From NCBI RefSeq assembly GCF_013179805.1, contig NZ_SRRZ01000011.1, forward strand, positions 22,943 to 86,942: a stretch of 64,000 bases of DNA, read 5' to 3'. The DNA comes from Microcoleus asticus IPMA8 (lineage in GTDB: Bacteria; Cyanobacteriota; Cyanobacteriia; Cyanobacteriales; Microcoleaceae). The notes below the pieces were generated by a model that did no database searches, was not told the DNA's origin, and worked only from the letters and a program-made list of their open reading frames with translations. Position numbers and translations under genes: made by a program. Every line of letters begins with the position of its first letter. The stretch's first letter is position 1. Shown piece after piece: positions 53,268-62,873 of this stretch.

Positions 53268-54744
53268 GGTGATTTTCTCCTGCTAAAGGTGTTAGCCTAA
53301 GTACAACCAGTGTCATGTCATCTTCATTACGATTGCCGATGCCGATAAACTGGTGAACCCGATCGAACAAATAATCCAAAATTTCTTCAGAGTGCTGATA
53401 ATTTTGACAAGCCCACTGAAAAGCCGAGGTCAAGTTATCCTCATCAAACCGATCGCCCCTTTGATTAGCAGCATCAGTAAATCCGTCTGTGTAATAAATA
53501 ATAGTATCTCCTGGCTGCAATTGAATTTGGGCTTCTTGGTACTGAGAATCAGCATCCAGGCCAATTAACATTCCCTCCAAAGTATCGAGCTGAAGAATCG
53601 TATTAGTTGCAGCTTGCCACAGCAAAGGCGGGTGGTGAGCAGCATTGCTGTAAGACAAAACGCGAGTTTTCGGATCATACTCGGAATAAAACAGAGTCAC
53701 AAAACGGTGGGAATTTTCCAAATCCGCGTGCATTACCCGGTTTAAATGTTGCAAAATTCTCGCAGGCGAGTGGCGGTTCAAAACCTCGGCCCGCAGCATA
53801 CCCCGTGTCATCGTCATCAGCAGGCCAGCCGGCACTCCTTTGCCCATCACGTCGCCGATTACGATGCTCCAGCGGCCCTTGTCGATTTTTGACTTGAGAT
53901 TTTTAATCAGGGATGGGGGGTGTTCCCCCTCATCCTCTTTGCCGATCGGGTCATAGTCAGCGGGAATAAAATCATAATAATCTCCGCCAACTCTGCTAGC
54001 AGTTTGGCAGCGGGCGGCTACGTCAAGGCCGGGAATTTTCGGACAACTGCGGGGTTGCAGCCGCAATTGAATTTCCGCCCCGATTTCTAACTCTCTGTCT
54101 AAGCGGTCTTTTTCAGCCAACTTAACAGTAAGTTCGTCTTTGCAAATCGCCACGGCCGTTTGATCCGCCACCAACCGAACTAATTTCTGTCTGCTGGGAG
54201 TCCAGACATATTGCGGGTCACTGCTAAAAACATAAAGCCGTCCCCGTTCCAAATTCTTGACTAAAATTGGCGCCCCAAACAAATGAACATCCGGGCCCAA
54301 ATAACGGCCGACTTGTAGGTCGAGACTAGAGGTTTGCCCAGAGGTTTCCGAATAAGATGCAGCATTAGCGCTCGCACCTGCTGTAGCTTGCCTGGTGGCT
54401 ATTTCCAGCGCTTTTCGCATATCTTGGCACTGCCGTCCTTCCTGACAGTGCAACTGCTGGAACCTGACTTGACCGTTGGGTTTGAACAGCACTAAAGCTC
54501 CCCCGTCGGCGTCAGTAACGCGAGTGGCCACCAAAGGCACTAACTCCAAAAATTGGTTGAGATTGTTAAAACTGCGCAGGGCAAATCCCAGCGAGCCCAA
54601 CATATCTTGAACGTTGTGCTGGTATCGGTGCAAGCGCGCCACCAGTTCTTTGAGGGCAAATACTGGCGTCGCGTCGGTAGAATTGCGACCAGGAGGGCGG
54701 TCAGCAGGTTGAGGTGAGGGGCGAGGCAAAGGCACAGCAGTCAT
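53257..54744 (-). CDS. SpoIIE/PP2C-type phosphatase with GAF domain
   Basis: 495 residues from the ATG at 54744 (a GTG at 54801 would add 19). N-terminal Pro-rich segment, a GAF-type domain (about 50-230; NLNQFLELVPLVATRVTDADGG), coiled-coil linker (DRLDRELEIGAEIQLRLQP), then the PP2C/SpoIIE phosphatase (about 255-490) with VGGDYYDF, WSIVIGDVMGKGVPAGLLM and GDTIIYYTDGFTDAAN: metal-binding Asp residues present. RsbU-like regulators of this kind dephosphorylate anti-sigma antagonists; no such partner gene is adjacent. The next gene overlaps it. Confidence 0.9.
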   Translation of the reverse strand: MTAVPLPRPSPQPADRPPGRNSTDATPVFALKELVARLHRYQHNVQDMLGSLGFALRSFNNLNQFLELVPLVATRVTDADGGALVLFKPNGQVRFQQLHCQEGRQCQDMRKALEIATRQATAGASANAASYSETSGQTSSLDLQVGRYLGPDVHLFGAPILVKNLERGRLYVFSSDPQYVWTPSRQKLVRLVADQTAVAICKDELTVKLAEKDRLDRELEIGAEIQLRLQPRSCPKIPGLDVAARCQTASRVGGDYYDFIPADYDPIGKEDEGEHPPSLIKNLKSKIDKGRWSIVIGDVMGKGVPAGLLMTMTRGMLRAEVLNRHSPARILQHLNRVMHADLENSHRFVTLFYSEYDPKTRVLSYSNAAHHPPLLWQAATNTILQLDTLEGMLIGLDADSQYQEAQIQLQPGDTIIYYTDGFTDAANQRGDRFDEDNLTSAFQWACQNYQHSEEILDYLFDRVHQFIGIGNRNEDDMTLVVLRLTPLAGENHHDS

Positions 54745-55320
54745 TTTTAATTTGTGATTTTCGATGTTAGAGGGAGGAATGATTGAGGACTTACGGGCCA
54801 CTTGAACAGAAACCCGTTTTTTTTTCGAGCAAGTAGTTTGGTTCGATCGAGTAAGTTGGGCACTAGGACATTGGTATAAACTTAAGTCTAAAATTCTTAA
54901 GAAATCTCGTTTGTAGCTGAGTCTAGATACCCCCTAAATCCACGCTGCTGGCTCTACTTGGGCGGGACCAAGACCGCAGCCGCTCCCCTTAAAAAGAAGG
55001 GGGACTTTGACCATTTCCTGTCCCACCCGACTATCAGGGGGGCGCCAGGGAGATCGGGAAGAAAGTGCAATCAGACAGCCTACTGATACTACACATTTGA
55101 GCTTAATTTGACACACTTGTTTGGGCTGGCGGTTTGAACCCAACCAAGCAATAACAGAACTAAGGTATTGTTTCTAGATATTTAGTTTTCACTCGATCGC
55201 TCGTGGCGATCGGCGCAAGTCCTGCGATGCTAGTTTGAGGTTAATAATTTGAGATTTTGAAGCTCTGTGTCCGCCTCCAAAAAATGGGAGCGGTTGGCCA
55301 ATGCCTCATCAATCTAAAAT
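54745..55320. other. Intergenic region between ftsY and PP2C genes
   Basis: About 575 bases. Contains AAACCCGTTTTTTTT (about 54811), pyrimidine/purine-rich segments (CCCCCTAAATCC, GGGGGGCGCC around 54930-55040), and the heptamer array AAAATCT (55313-55335) that forms the end of ftsY. No gene recognised. Confidence 0.5.
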
Positions 55321-55335
55321 CTAAAATCTAAAATC
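55313..55335. repeat. Heptamer array AAAATCT at the ftsY 3' end
   Basis: Three units of AAAATCT. Read on the minus strand (GATTTTAGATTTTAG) it encodes the last residues DFRF and the stop of FtsY. Confidence 0.85.
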
Positions 55336-57078
55336 GAGTAGGGCTTCCACAAATTCGTAACTAGAAAACGGACGCAAGTCTTCGATGCTTTCCCCTACTC
55401 CTATAAAGCGGATTGGCAGACCAAGCTGCTGCACTACTGCTAGGGCAACACCACCTTTAGCAGAACCGTCGAGCTTTGTCAATACTACTCCGCTTAATTT
55501 GGCAGATTCTGCGAATACTTCTGCCTGTCGCAAACCATTTTGACCCAGTGTTGCATCCAAGACCAGTAGAGATTCTACGGTAGCGCCTGGGGCTTTCTTA
55601 TCTACTATGCGACGGATTTTACTTAATTCGTCCATCAGATTTTTTTTGTTTTGCAGGCGGCCTGCGGTGTCTACGATCAGCAGTTCTGTGCCTCGGGCGC
55701 TAGCGGCGGCGATCGCATCAAAGACGACAGCAGCCGGATCGGTATTTTTCCCTGGGTTGGCAATAATTTCGACGCCGCTGCGGGAACCCCAAACTTTCAC
55801 TTGTTCGACGGCGGCGGCGCGGAAAGTGTCGGCGGCAGCAATTAGAGTTTTGTAGCCGGATTTTTGGGCAATATGGGCAAGTTTGCCGATCGTCGTAGTT
55901 TTGCCCGCACCGTTGACTCCTACGATCAACCAGATATTGAAGGTGTCTTTTTCCGGGGCAAATGTCAGACTGTAGGCTGGATTGCCTGCGGCGGTTTCGG
56001 CACAGGGAGCGTCGAGAATATCGCGCAGGATGGTTTTGAGGTAGGCTAGAGCCTGTTCTGGCGGTAGCACTTCTTGTTTTAGTCTTTCTTGGAGGCGACT
56101 GATAATGATGTCGGTGGCTGCGACTCCGACATCGGCTTGCAGCAGCAAAGTCTCAATTTCGGCTACCGCGTCTTGATTGAGCGGGCCTTGACCGACGATC
56201 GCCTTTAGTCGATTAATTAAGCTGCGGCGAGTTCTTTCTAAGCCTTTCCGCAGTTTTTGCAGCCAAGTGATTTCTTCAACGGATACTTGGTCTGGCCGGC
56301 GGCCTTGACTGGCTAAGATTTCTGAAGACCACAGGAAGCCTTCGTCAAAGGCGAAACCGGGAATTTCTTCGATAATTGCCGCTCTCTCGGCGGCGGCTGC
56401 AATTGCCTCTGGTTCTTCAATTGCGGTTTCTTTGAGGCGTTCGATGCGCTCCATGCGATCGGCCTGAGCTCTTGCCCAAAACGGCAGGGCTTCCGCTGCT
56501 TCGCCCTCAGATACGAGTGATTCGGTTTCTACAACCTCCGTTGCAGGTTCGGCAATTTCTATATTTTCTGCTGTAACTTCTAATTTTTGAGCAATAGGTG
56601 CAATATCGATCGTCCCGGCTGTTTGTTGCAGAGTTTCGGCAATTTCTACTGGGTTAGCTGCATCGATTCCTGCCGCCTCGGTAGCTTCAACTACTGGAGC
56701 TTCTGCCACTTCTGGAACTTCTGCAACAGTTGGTGCTGTGGGTGCTGGTTCGAGTTCGATCGCCTCGGTTGTTTCAATAGTCGGCGCTTCTGCAACTTCT
56801 GGAACTGTCGCGATTTCTGTTTCGGCTGTTGGAACCTCGGGCGCTGCTGTCTCGGAAACTTCTGTTTCTGGTTTTTGCTGTTTTTGAATATTTTTGTAAG
56901 CAGCTTTGGCCCAGTTGAGATAATCTTCGGCTACAGCAGGAGAGCCTTGCTCTGTTGCATCTGTTTGAGGCTCAACCGAGGCCGATTTTGCCGGCTCATC
57001 TGGCGGCTGTTCGGGGGTTGCCTCTGTTTCAGAAGATTTGCTTTCGCTGTACTGGCGACGAAACCAATTAAATACCAT
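55321..57078 (-). CDS. ftsY: Signal recognition particle receptor FtsY
   Basis: 585 residues. GTPase that docks SRP-ribosome complexes at the membrane for co-translational insertion. A long acidic N-terminal A domain (about 1-250; repeated APEVAEAP-like segments) precedes the NG domain (about 270-585). G motifs: GVNGAGKTTTIGKLA (G1, about 387), DTAGRLQNKKNLMDEL (G3), LTKLDGSAKGG (G4). The extreme C-terminus (LLDFRF) is encoded by a heptamer repeat. It lies between nusB and the PP2C gene, after a spacer with a 35-bp tandem repeat. Confidence 0.95.
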   Translation of the reverse strand: MVFNWFRRQYSESKSSETEATPEQPPDEPAKSASVEPQTDATEQGSPAVAEDYLNWAKAAYKNIQKQQKPETEVSETAAPEVPTAETEIATVPEVAEAPTIETTEAIELEPAPTAPTVAEVPEVAEAPVVEATEAAGIDAANPVEIAETLQQTAGTIDIAPIAQKLEVTAENIEIAEPATEVVETESLVSEGEAAEALPFWARAQADRMERIERLKETAIEEPEAIAAAAERAAIIEEIPGFAFDEGFLWSSEILASQGRRPDQVSVEEITWLQKLRKGLERTRRSLINRLKAIVGQGPLNQDAVAEIETLLLQADVGVAATDIIISRLQERLKQEVLPPEQALAYLKTILRDILDAPCAETAAGNPAYSLTFAPEKDTFNIWLIVGVNGAGKTTTIGKLAHIAQKSGYKTLIAAADTFRAAAVEQVKVWGSRSGVEIIANPGKNTDPAAVVFDAIAAASARGTELLIVDTAGRLQNKKNLMDELSKIRRIVDKKAPGATVESLLVLDATLGQNGLRQAEVFAESAKLSGVVLTKLDGSAKGGVALAVVQQLGLPIRFIGVGESIEDLRPFSSYEFVEALLDFRF

Positions 57079-57167
57079 AGGAAATTGCGAATATAGTTAT
57101 CAGTCCCTAGTTTAGAGCCGATTGCCGATTGCTGATTGGTGTGATTGCCGATTGCTCATGACTCTGG

Positions 57168-57246
57168 GTAAGGTGCGCGGCCGGAAGGGCACCCTACAGA
57201 CTGCGGGGTAAGTAAGGTGCGCGGCCGGAAGGGCACCCTACAGACT
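57168..57246. repeat. Tandem 35-bp repeat with GGTGCGC/GGGCACC
   Basis: Two copies of a unit beginning GTAAGGTGCGCGGCCGGAAG and ending GGCACCCTACAGACT, at 57168-57202 and 57212-57246. Each has weak inverted symmetry (GGTGC...GCACC). It lies between nusB and ftsY. Confidence 0.9.
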
Positions 57247-57265
57247 ATTGACTGATGATTGAGGA

Positions 57266-57898
57266 CTACGGACTAACAACTTCTGCATTGATTTTATCGA
57301 CTACTCGGCGGAGGACTCCGTTGATGAAGCGATGTCCTTCGTCACCGCTGTAGCGTTTTGCGAGTTGGACGGCTTCGCTGACGCTGACTTGTTCGGCTAG
57401 GCCGAGATATAGGATTTCGGCGATCGCGATTCTCATGATATCTCGATCGATCCTGGCCAAGCGTTCTATTTGCCAGTCTACCAGCGCTTCCGAGAGCAAT
57501 TCGTCAATTTGAACGCGGTTGGCGCTCACTTTCGTCAGGATTTGCAAAGCATAGGTCCGGACATCTTGCTGGTTGGCTAGCTGGATCAGTTCTGGAAACT
57601 CCATTGCTGAACCGAGACGGTTGATTGCGGTTTGGGTGAGTTCGACTGCTTCCCGCACCATTGTTCTAGCACTTTGTATATCGGCAGCGCGGATTTCGCT
57701 GGCAAGCAGTTTGTCGCTACTCCGCTGCACTTCGGATGCTGCTGTTTCTAGGGCTTCTTGAACTTCTGTTGTCAGGGCGCGGATGGCGGCAAGGAGAACA
57801 TCTTGCAGTTTCTTGGCTTCTAAGAGTTCTGGATTCGTCGGCAGTTGGCTGATGCCGAGGAGTGCGAGTTCGCGTGCTGTTTCGCGGGCTTTTTTCAT
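57266..57898 (-). CDS. nusB: Transcription antitermination factor NusB
   Basis: 210 residues. Binds NusE and the boxA RNA in rRNA antitermination. The C-terminal core (about 95-205) has the family pattern WQIERLARIDRDIMRIAIAE and VSVSEAVQLAKRYSGDEGHRFINGVL. The N-terminus starts MKKARETARELALLGISQL; an insertion of about 40-50 residues (about 35-85) makes it longer than bacterial NusB of 130-150 residues, as usual in cyanobacteria. Same strand as ftsY and DUF502. Confidence 0.93.
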   Translation of the reverse strand: MKKARETARELALLGISQLPTNPELLEAKKLQDVLLAAIRALTTEVQEALETAASEVQRSSDKLLASEIRAADIQSARTMVREAVELTQTAINRLGSAMEFPELIQLANQQDVRTYALQILTKVSANRVQIDELLSEALVDWQIERLARIDRDIMRIAIAEILYLGLAEQVSVSEAVQLAKRYSGDEGHRFINGVLRRVVDKINAEVVSP

Positions 57899-58170
57899 AG
57901 TTTTTAGATAGGAATTGAGAATTTAGGAAGTTTTTCGATGGCGCGCCGACTTGGACTTTAGCAGAAAACTAAACTAAAAGCGGTACAAGACCAGCCCTCT
58001 GACTCGCCAGCGGCGGGTTGTTTACAGATACTTCGCTGTCAAACCCCAGATTTATGCTCGAAACCGGGTTTCTGAATGTAGGCTGTCTCGGTTTGGGCTG
58101 GTTTTGTCCAAAGATTATCTGCTAAGGGGAAAGTTTACACGGCTTTACGGGCGAATAAAGATGTCTTGGT

Positions 58171-58896
58171 TTAGTCTTCTTCGACTGGGACAGCCTGGTA
58201 TCTTGATTCGGATACCAAGGGTTCGAGTGTTTTGCCCTTAATGTTTTCGGGGGGTACTGGAACTGAGTTGCTGGGGTTGACGATGCCGCCGGAGATGATG
58301 ACTTTAAAGGCATCTTCGATCGACATTGACAAATTGACTAAATCTGCCTCCGGGACTATAGCGTACCATCCGGTGGTGGGGTTGGGAGTGGTAGGGATGA
58401 AAATGCCGATCGGGGTTTCGCCGGACAGGTGAGGCGGAATATCGTTAGTCTCGATCGTACCGGTCACAAATGCTAAAGTCCAGATTCCCCGCCGGGGATA
58501 TTCCACTAACACCACGCGGCGAAATTTGTCGTTTGAGTTGAGGATGGTTCCCAGCAGTTGTTTGAGAGTTTTGTAAACCGAACCGGCTAGGGGAATTGCC
58601 TGCAACAGCCGTTCGCCAAAGTCTAGCAGCCACTTGCCGAAAATGTTGCGGGCCATTAAACCGATGACTAAGATGCTCAGCAGGGGTACAGCCAGCCCTA
58701 CTAATAGATTTAGCAGATTCACCAAAATCGGGTGGAGTCCGTCAAAAGGGTTGATCTGCTTGGGAATTTTGGTGAGAAAATTGATGACCCAACTGGCGAC
58801 GGTAATTGTCAGCCAGATGGTGGTAGCTAACGGTATCACTACCAGTAGACCTGCGATCAGGTCGTTTTTTAAGTCTTGTTTGATGCGTTGGAGCAC
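58171..58896 (-). CDS. DUF502 family membrane protein
   Basis: 241 residues. Two or three membrane spans in the first half (DLIAGLLVVIPLATTIWLTIT about 12-32; LLNLLVGLAVPLLSILVIGLMA about 58-80), then the family motif FGERLLQAIPLAGSVYKTLKQL and FRRVVLVEYPRRGIWTLAFVTG, and a tail with GVPxxPNPTxG-like IGIFIPTTPNPTTGWYAIVP. DUF502 is a conserved integral membrane family, with related proteins in plants (COV-type); function unclear. First of the minus-strand group leading to nusB and ftsY. Confidence 0.9.
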   Translation of the reverse strand: MLQRIKQDLKNDLIAGLLVVIPLATTIWLTITVASWVINFLTKIPKQINPFDGLHPILVNLLNLLVGLAVPLLSILVIGLMARNIFGKWLLDFGERLLQAIPLAGSVYKTLKQLLGTILNSNDKFRRVVLVEYPRRGIWTLAFVTGTIETNDIPPHLSGETPIGIFIPTTPNPTTGWYAIVPEADLVNLSMSIEDAFKVIISGGIVNPSNSVPVPPENIKGKTLEPLVSESRYQAVPVEED

Positions 58897-60028
58897 GGCG
58901 GGTCAAATCTCCTCGTAACTGGTTGCCAATAACCTGAATAAACCTGAGACTAAAGCAACTGCACGGGCTTTACTGCAAGTCACCATAGACGATCGTCTTC
59001 AATTGTGCGAAACCCTACCCTTTTTGACGGGGAAGAGTTCAGGATCGCCGGTGCTGTACCTATATTTTAAAGAATTATTGCAAGTTGGCGCTTGCTTTTA
59101 ATATATGCGGGCTGTGCAGCAGCTCACCGTATTGTATATTTTAAGACAGTTTGGCTCTGGCTCAACCAATAAGCCGATCGGTCAGAGGCTACCTGGGTGT
59201 GCAAGTGTAGCGAGTCCAGAGGAAATTTTCTGTGATTGCTGTCGGAAATTAATTGCTCGATCGAGCTTTCTCATATTTTATGCCGGGTAACACTTCTTTC
59301 TACCGAATTCAGCGGAATCTATGCAGGGTGAGTTTAATGTTTATCCAAAAATATATCTTTGGACAGATGCAATGCGAGTACAATTTTCACTATACAAAGA
59401 GTGATTTTTGACGAACGAAGGCGATCGACAAGCCAAATGTTCGCCCGGTTTCAACTGTTGCATTGTAGGCAAATCCGGCAAAAAGTAAAGCAGACACACC
59501 AGCAACTTTCACTTTTTTGAAGGGATCGATCGAAATTAAGGATATAAGGGCAGAATTAAAGCGAATTTAAGCTTTAGAGGAGTGGCAAAGCAATTTAGAA
59601 GTAACTCGGGACTCACTACAAAAAAATAATCTGCCAAACGAGGTAGCAGTAGTTAGCAGTAAGCGAGATAAATTACTAAATAGCTAGTTGTTTCTAGCAG
59701 TAAGAGCGAGACTATTTGTTTGACAGGGTATGGTTAAACTGCTGGCAAGAAGCAAGGCCACAGCGGTGTGGAGTGATTGAAAGCAGGTGAAAGTTAAGGA
59801 AAAGCAAGGGCGATAGGCAATCAAGTTAGACCAGAGATTAACCTTGCTGCAAGTAGCAAAAGACTTGATTAGAAGCTATGATTGAAATGTGAATGCTTAA
59901 CTGATGAAACAATGGATTTTTACATTTTTTTAGGCAATTTAACACGCAATACTTTTGTGGATCGCACTTAACAAGTAGCTGCCAGAGGGGGTTGTGTGAG
60001 AACTAATATTTAAATAAAAGGAATTTTT
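58897..60028. other. Long leader region upstream of the REC-PAS kinase
   Basis: About 1.13 kb between divergent genes. No gene recognised. The part 59570-60000 is purine-rich with repeated AGTTAGCAGTAAGCGAGA and TAGCAGTAAGAGCGAGA motifs (59650-59710), which may be a direct repeat. The final AAAGGA is the Shine-Dalgarno of the kinase. Confidence 0.45.
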
Positions 60029-62857
60029 GTGAAAAAGCTCAATATCCTCTTAGTAGAAGACAGTCCCCTAGATGCCGAACTGATTGAGGCATATCTAATA
60101 GATGGCGGAATCGAATTTTCTCTGCTGTGTGTGGAAACTCGGGAAGACTTTGCTAACGCGCTGAAAAAACACTATTTTGACATTATTTTGGCAGATTATA
60201 TGTTGCCTTGTTTTAGCGGAGAAGAAGCGCTGGAAATCGCCCACGCTACTTGTCCGGGAGTGCCGTTTATTTTTGTGTCGGCTACTTTGGGCGAGGAAGT
60301 GGCGATAGAAACTTTGAAAAGCGGCGCTACCGATTATGTTCTCAAACGCCGTTTGATACGCCTGGTGCCGTCGATTCAGCGGGCCCTGCGGGAAGTTCAA
60401 GAACGGAACGACCGCAAGCAAGCCGAAGCACAGCAGCAGGAGAGCGAAGCTCGATTTCGGATTATGGCAGATACCGCGCCGGTGATGATTTGGATGTCGG
60501 ACACTGACCAACTTGGCGATTACTTTAACAAAGGATGGCTGAAGTTTACCGGTAGAACTTTGGCGCAAGAAAGGGACACTGGTTGGATGGAAAGCTTGCA
60601 CCCCGATGACTTGCCAGAATGTCGGGATATTTACCGGAGAGCTTTCGACTATCGCACCGAGTACCGGATCGAATGCCGCATGAGGCGCTATGACGGGGAA
60701 TACCGCTGGGTTTTGGGTACGGGCGTACCTAGGTACAGGCCCGATCGCACTTTTGCAGGTTACATCGGTTCTTACATCGATATTAGCGATCGAAAACTTG
60801 CAGAACAAGAACGCGCTGCCGCTTTGTCGCGCGAACAAGCAGCTCGCCAGCAAGCAGAAGAAACAGCTAAAGCGCTGCAATCGGCAAACGATCGAATTAC
60901 TAACATTCTCGAAAGCATTACCGACGCTTTTATCGCGGTCGATTTAAAGGGGAACTACACCTATGTCAACCACAAAGCTCTGGAGCTTTTAGGCAAGTCA
61001 GAAGCCGAACTGATCGGTAAAAATGTTTGGGAGATATTTCCCTGGGCGATCGATTTACCGTTTAACAAAATGGCTGGCAAAGCATTAGCAGAAAAGGTAA
61101 CGGTCGAGTATGAAGAATTCGTGCCGTTATGGAATAAGTGGTTGAAGGTGCGTTTTTATCCTTCCGATTCTGGTTTGTCGGCTTACATCCAAGACGTTAG
61201 CGATCGCAAGCAAGCAGAAGCTGCACTCAAAGCTAGCGAAGAAAAGCTGAAAATGTTGGCCGAAGCTAACTTGATGGGAATTATCTTCGGAGATGTTAAC
61301 GGCAATATCGTGGAGGCTAACGATGAATTTTTGCGGATAGTTGGTTACACGCGGGAAAACTTGCAGCGCGGGGAATTAAACTGGATTGACATCACGCCGC
61401 CGGAGTACCTCTCTCTCGACGAGAAGGGGATTGCAGAGGCACAAGCAACGGGGGCTTGCACTCCTTACGAAAAGGAATTTTGGAGGAGAGACGGCAGTCG
61501 GATTCCGGTGTTGATCGGATATGTTTTGCTGGCCAAAAAACGGCAAGAATCTGTGGCTTTTATTCTCGATTTGACCGTTGGCAAGCAATTGGAAAGAGAA
61601 CTGCAAGCTCGAGCCCAGGAATTGGCGCGGGCGAACCGGATTAAAGACGAATTTCTGGGAACTTTGTCCCACGAATTGCGAACGCCGCTGAATGCGATGC
61701 TGGGATGGGCGCAACTGCTGCGAAACCGCAAGTTTGACGAAAAAACGACTGTTCGGGCTCTGGAAACGATCGACCGCAATACGCGATCGCTGGCAACTCT
61801 GATCGAGGATTTGTTGGACGTGTCGCAGATTATTACCGGCAAACTGTCGCTGAATTTGCGGTCGGTTGATTTGATTTCGACTGTTGAGTCTGCGCTCCAT
61901 ACTCTCGCACCCGCGATTGGGGCAAAAAATATTGCAATTGTGACGGATTTCGACACAACTGCGGGGCGGATTTTTGGCGATGCCGGCCGCTTGCAACAGG
62001 TAGCGTGGAATTTGCTGTCGAATGCGATTAAGTTTACTCCCGATGGCGGACAGGTGAGGGTGGCGGTGCGGAAGCTGGAGGGGACGCTCGCCCCTGAGGA
62101 CTCCGCTTGCTGTACAAATTTGTCGCTCGCTAGTGTGGAAATTGAGGTCAGCGACACCGGACAAGGGATTGCGGAAGAGTTTTTGCCCCACGTTTTCGAT
62201 CGGTTCAGCCAAGCTGACAGTTCTACAAAGCGATCGTACAACGGATTGGGTTTGGGTTTGGCTCTAGTGCGCCATTTTGTGGAAATGCACGGGGGGACGG
62301 TGCAAGCGGAATCGGCCGGGAAGGGACAAGGAGCGAGCTTTTTGGTGAGATTGCCAATTAAACAGCCAAATGGCGACTGCGGATTTTCTGTTTCCGGGCC
62401 AGAGGAGTTTGCGGTTGCTCACAGCAAGGCGCGAGCCCGTGTAAATAAGTCTTTTGTCAGCAGCAATCTTTCTGGATTGCGGGTGTTGGTGGTCGATACC
62501 GACGCGGATTGCCTGGATTTGGCTTGTACAGTGCTCGAAGATTGCGGGGCCCTGGTGGAGACCGCTAGCTCGGGAATGGAAGCCCTGGAGGCGATTGAAA
62601 GGCTGAATCCGGATGTGTTGGCGATCGATATCGAGATGCAGGCCCCTGATGGAGAGGCTCTACTCCCGCAAGTACGATCGCTCGTGGCGGACAGGGAAAT
62701 TCCGGCGTTGGCGTTCACGGCGGTTGGTAGGGTAGAGGAACGGGTACGGGCGCTGCAGCAAGGTTTTCAAATTTACGTGTCCAAGCCGATCGAGCCTGTT
62801 GAGTTGGTCGCGGTGGTGCAAAGTTTGGCGGCGCGATCGAACGATTTTAGATTTTAG
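60029..62857 (+). CDS. Hybrid sensor kinase: REC - PAS(3) - HisKA - HATPase - REC
   Basis: 942 residues from a GTG with AAAGGA six bases upstream. N-terminal receiver (about 4-120, phospho-acceptor Asp56 in IILADYML, Lys in VLKRR), PAS domains at about 145-260 (PVMIWMSDTDQLGDYFNKGW), 290-395 and 400-525, HisKA with His548 (LSHELRTPLNAMLGW), HATPase (about 650-760; NLLSNAIKFTPDG, DTGQGIAEEF, GLGLGLALVRHFVE), and a C-terminal receiver (about 815-935, Asp867 in AIDIEMQAPDG). No membrane spans. The last five residues and the stop arise from the ATTTTAG repeat. Orphan; signal unknown. Confidence 0.92.
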   Translation: MKKLNILLVEDSPLDAELIEAYLIDGGIEFSLLCVETREDFANALKKHYFDIILADYMLPCFSGEEALEIAHATCPGVPFIFVSATLGEEVAIETLKSGATDYVLKRRLIRLVPSIQRALREVQERNDRKQAEAQQQESEARFRIMADTAPVMIWMSDTDQLGDYFNKGWLKFTGRTLAQERDTGWMESLHPDDLPECRDIYRRAFDYRTEYRIECRMRRYDGEYRWVLGTGVPRYRPDRTFAGYIGSYIDISDRKLAEQERAAALSREQAARQQAEETAKALQSANDRITNILESITDAFIAVDLKGNYTYVNHKALELLGKSEAELIGKNVWEIFPWAIDLPFNKMAGKALAEKVTVEYEEFVPLWNKWLKVRFYPSDSGLSAYIQDVSDRKQAEAALKASEEKLKMLAEANLMGIIFGDVNGNIVEANDEFLRIVGYTRENLQRGELNWIDITPPEYLSLDEKGIAEAQATGACTPYEKEFWRRDGSRIPVLIGYVLLAKKRQESVAFILDLTVGKQLERELQARAQELARANRIKDEFLGTLSHELRTPLNAMLGWAQLLRNRKFDEKTTVRALETIDRNTRSLATLIEDLLDVSQIITGKLSLNLRSVDLISTVESALHTLAPAIGAKNIAIVTDFDTTAGRIFGDAGRLQQVAWNLLSNAIKFTPDGGQVRVAVRKLEGTLAPEDSACCTNLSLASVEIEVSDTGQGIAEEFLPHVFDRFSQADSSTKRSYNGLGLGLALVRHFVEMHGGTVQAESAGKGQGASFLVRLPIKQPNGDCGFSVSGPEEFAVAHSKARARVNKSFVSSNLSGLRVLVVDTDADCLDLACTVLEDCGALVETASSGMEALEAIERLNPDVLAIDIEMQAPDGEALLPQVRSLVADREIPALAFTAVGRVEERVRALQQGFQIYVSKPIEPVELVAVVQSLAARSNDFRF

Positions 62858-62873
62858 ATTTTAGATTTTAGAT
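62843..62873. repeat. Heptamer array ATTTTAG at the kinase 3' end
   Basis: Four ATTTTAG-type units; the first two encode the C-terminal residues DFRF and the stop codon of the kinase. Confidence 0.9.

Noticed and set aside
55120..55150. Possible tRNA T-arm (GGGTTCAAACC on the minus strand)
   Set aside because: No acceptor or anticodon arms can be drawn around it.
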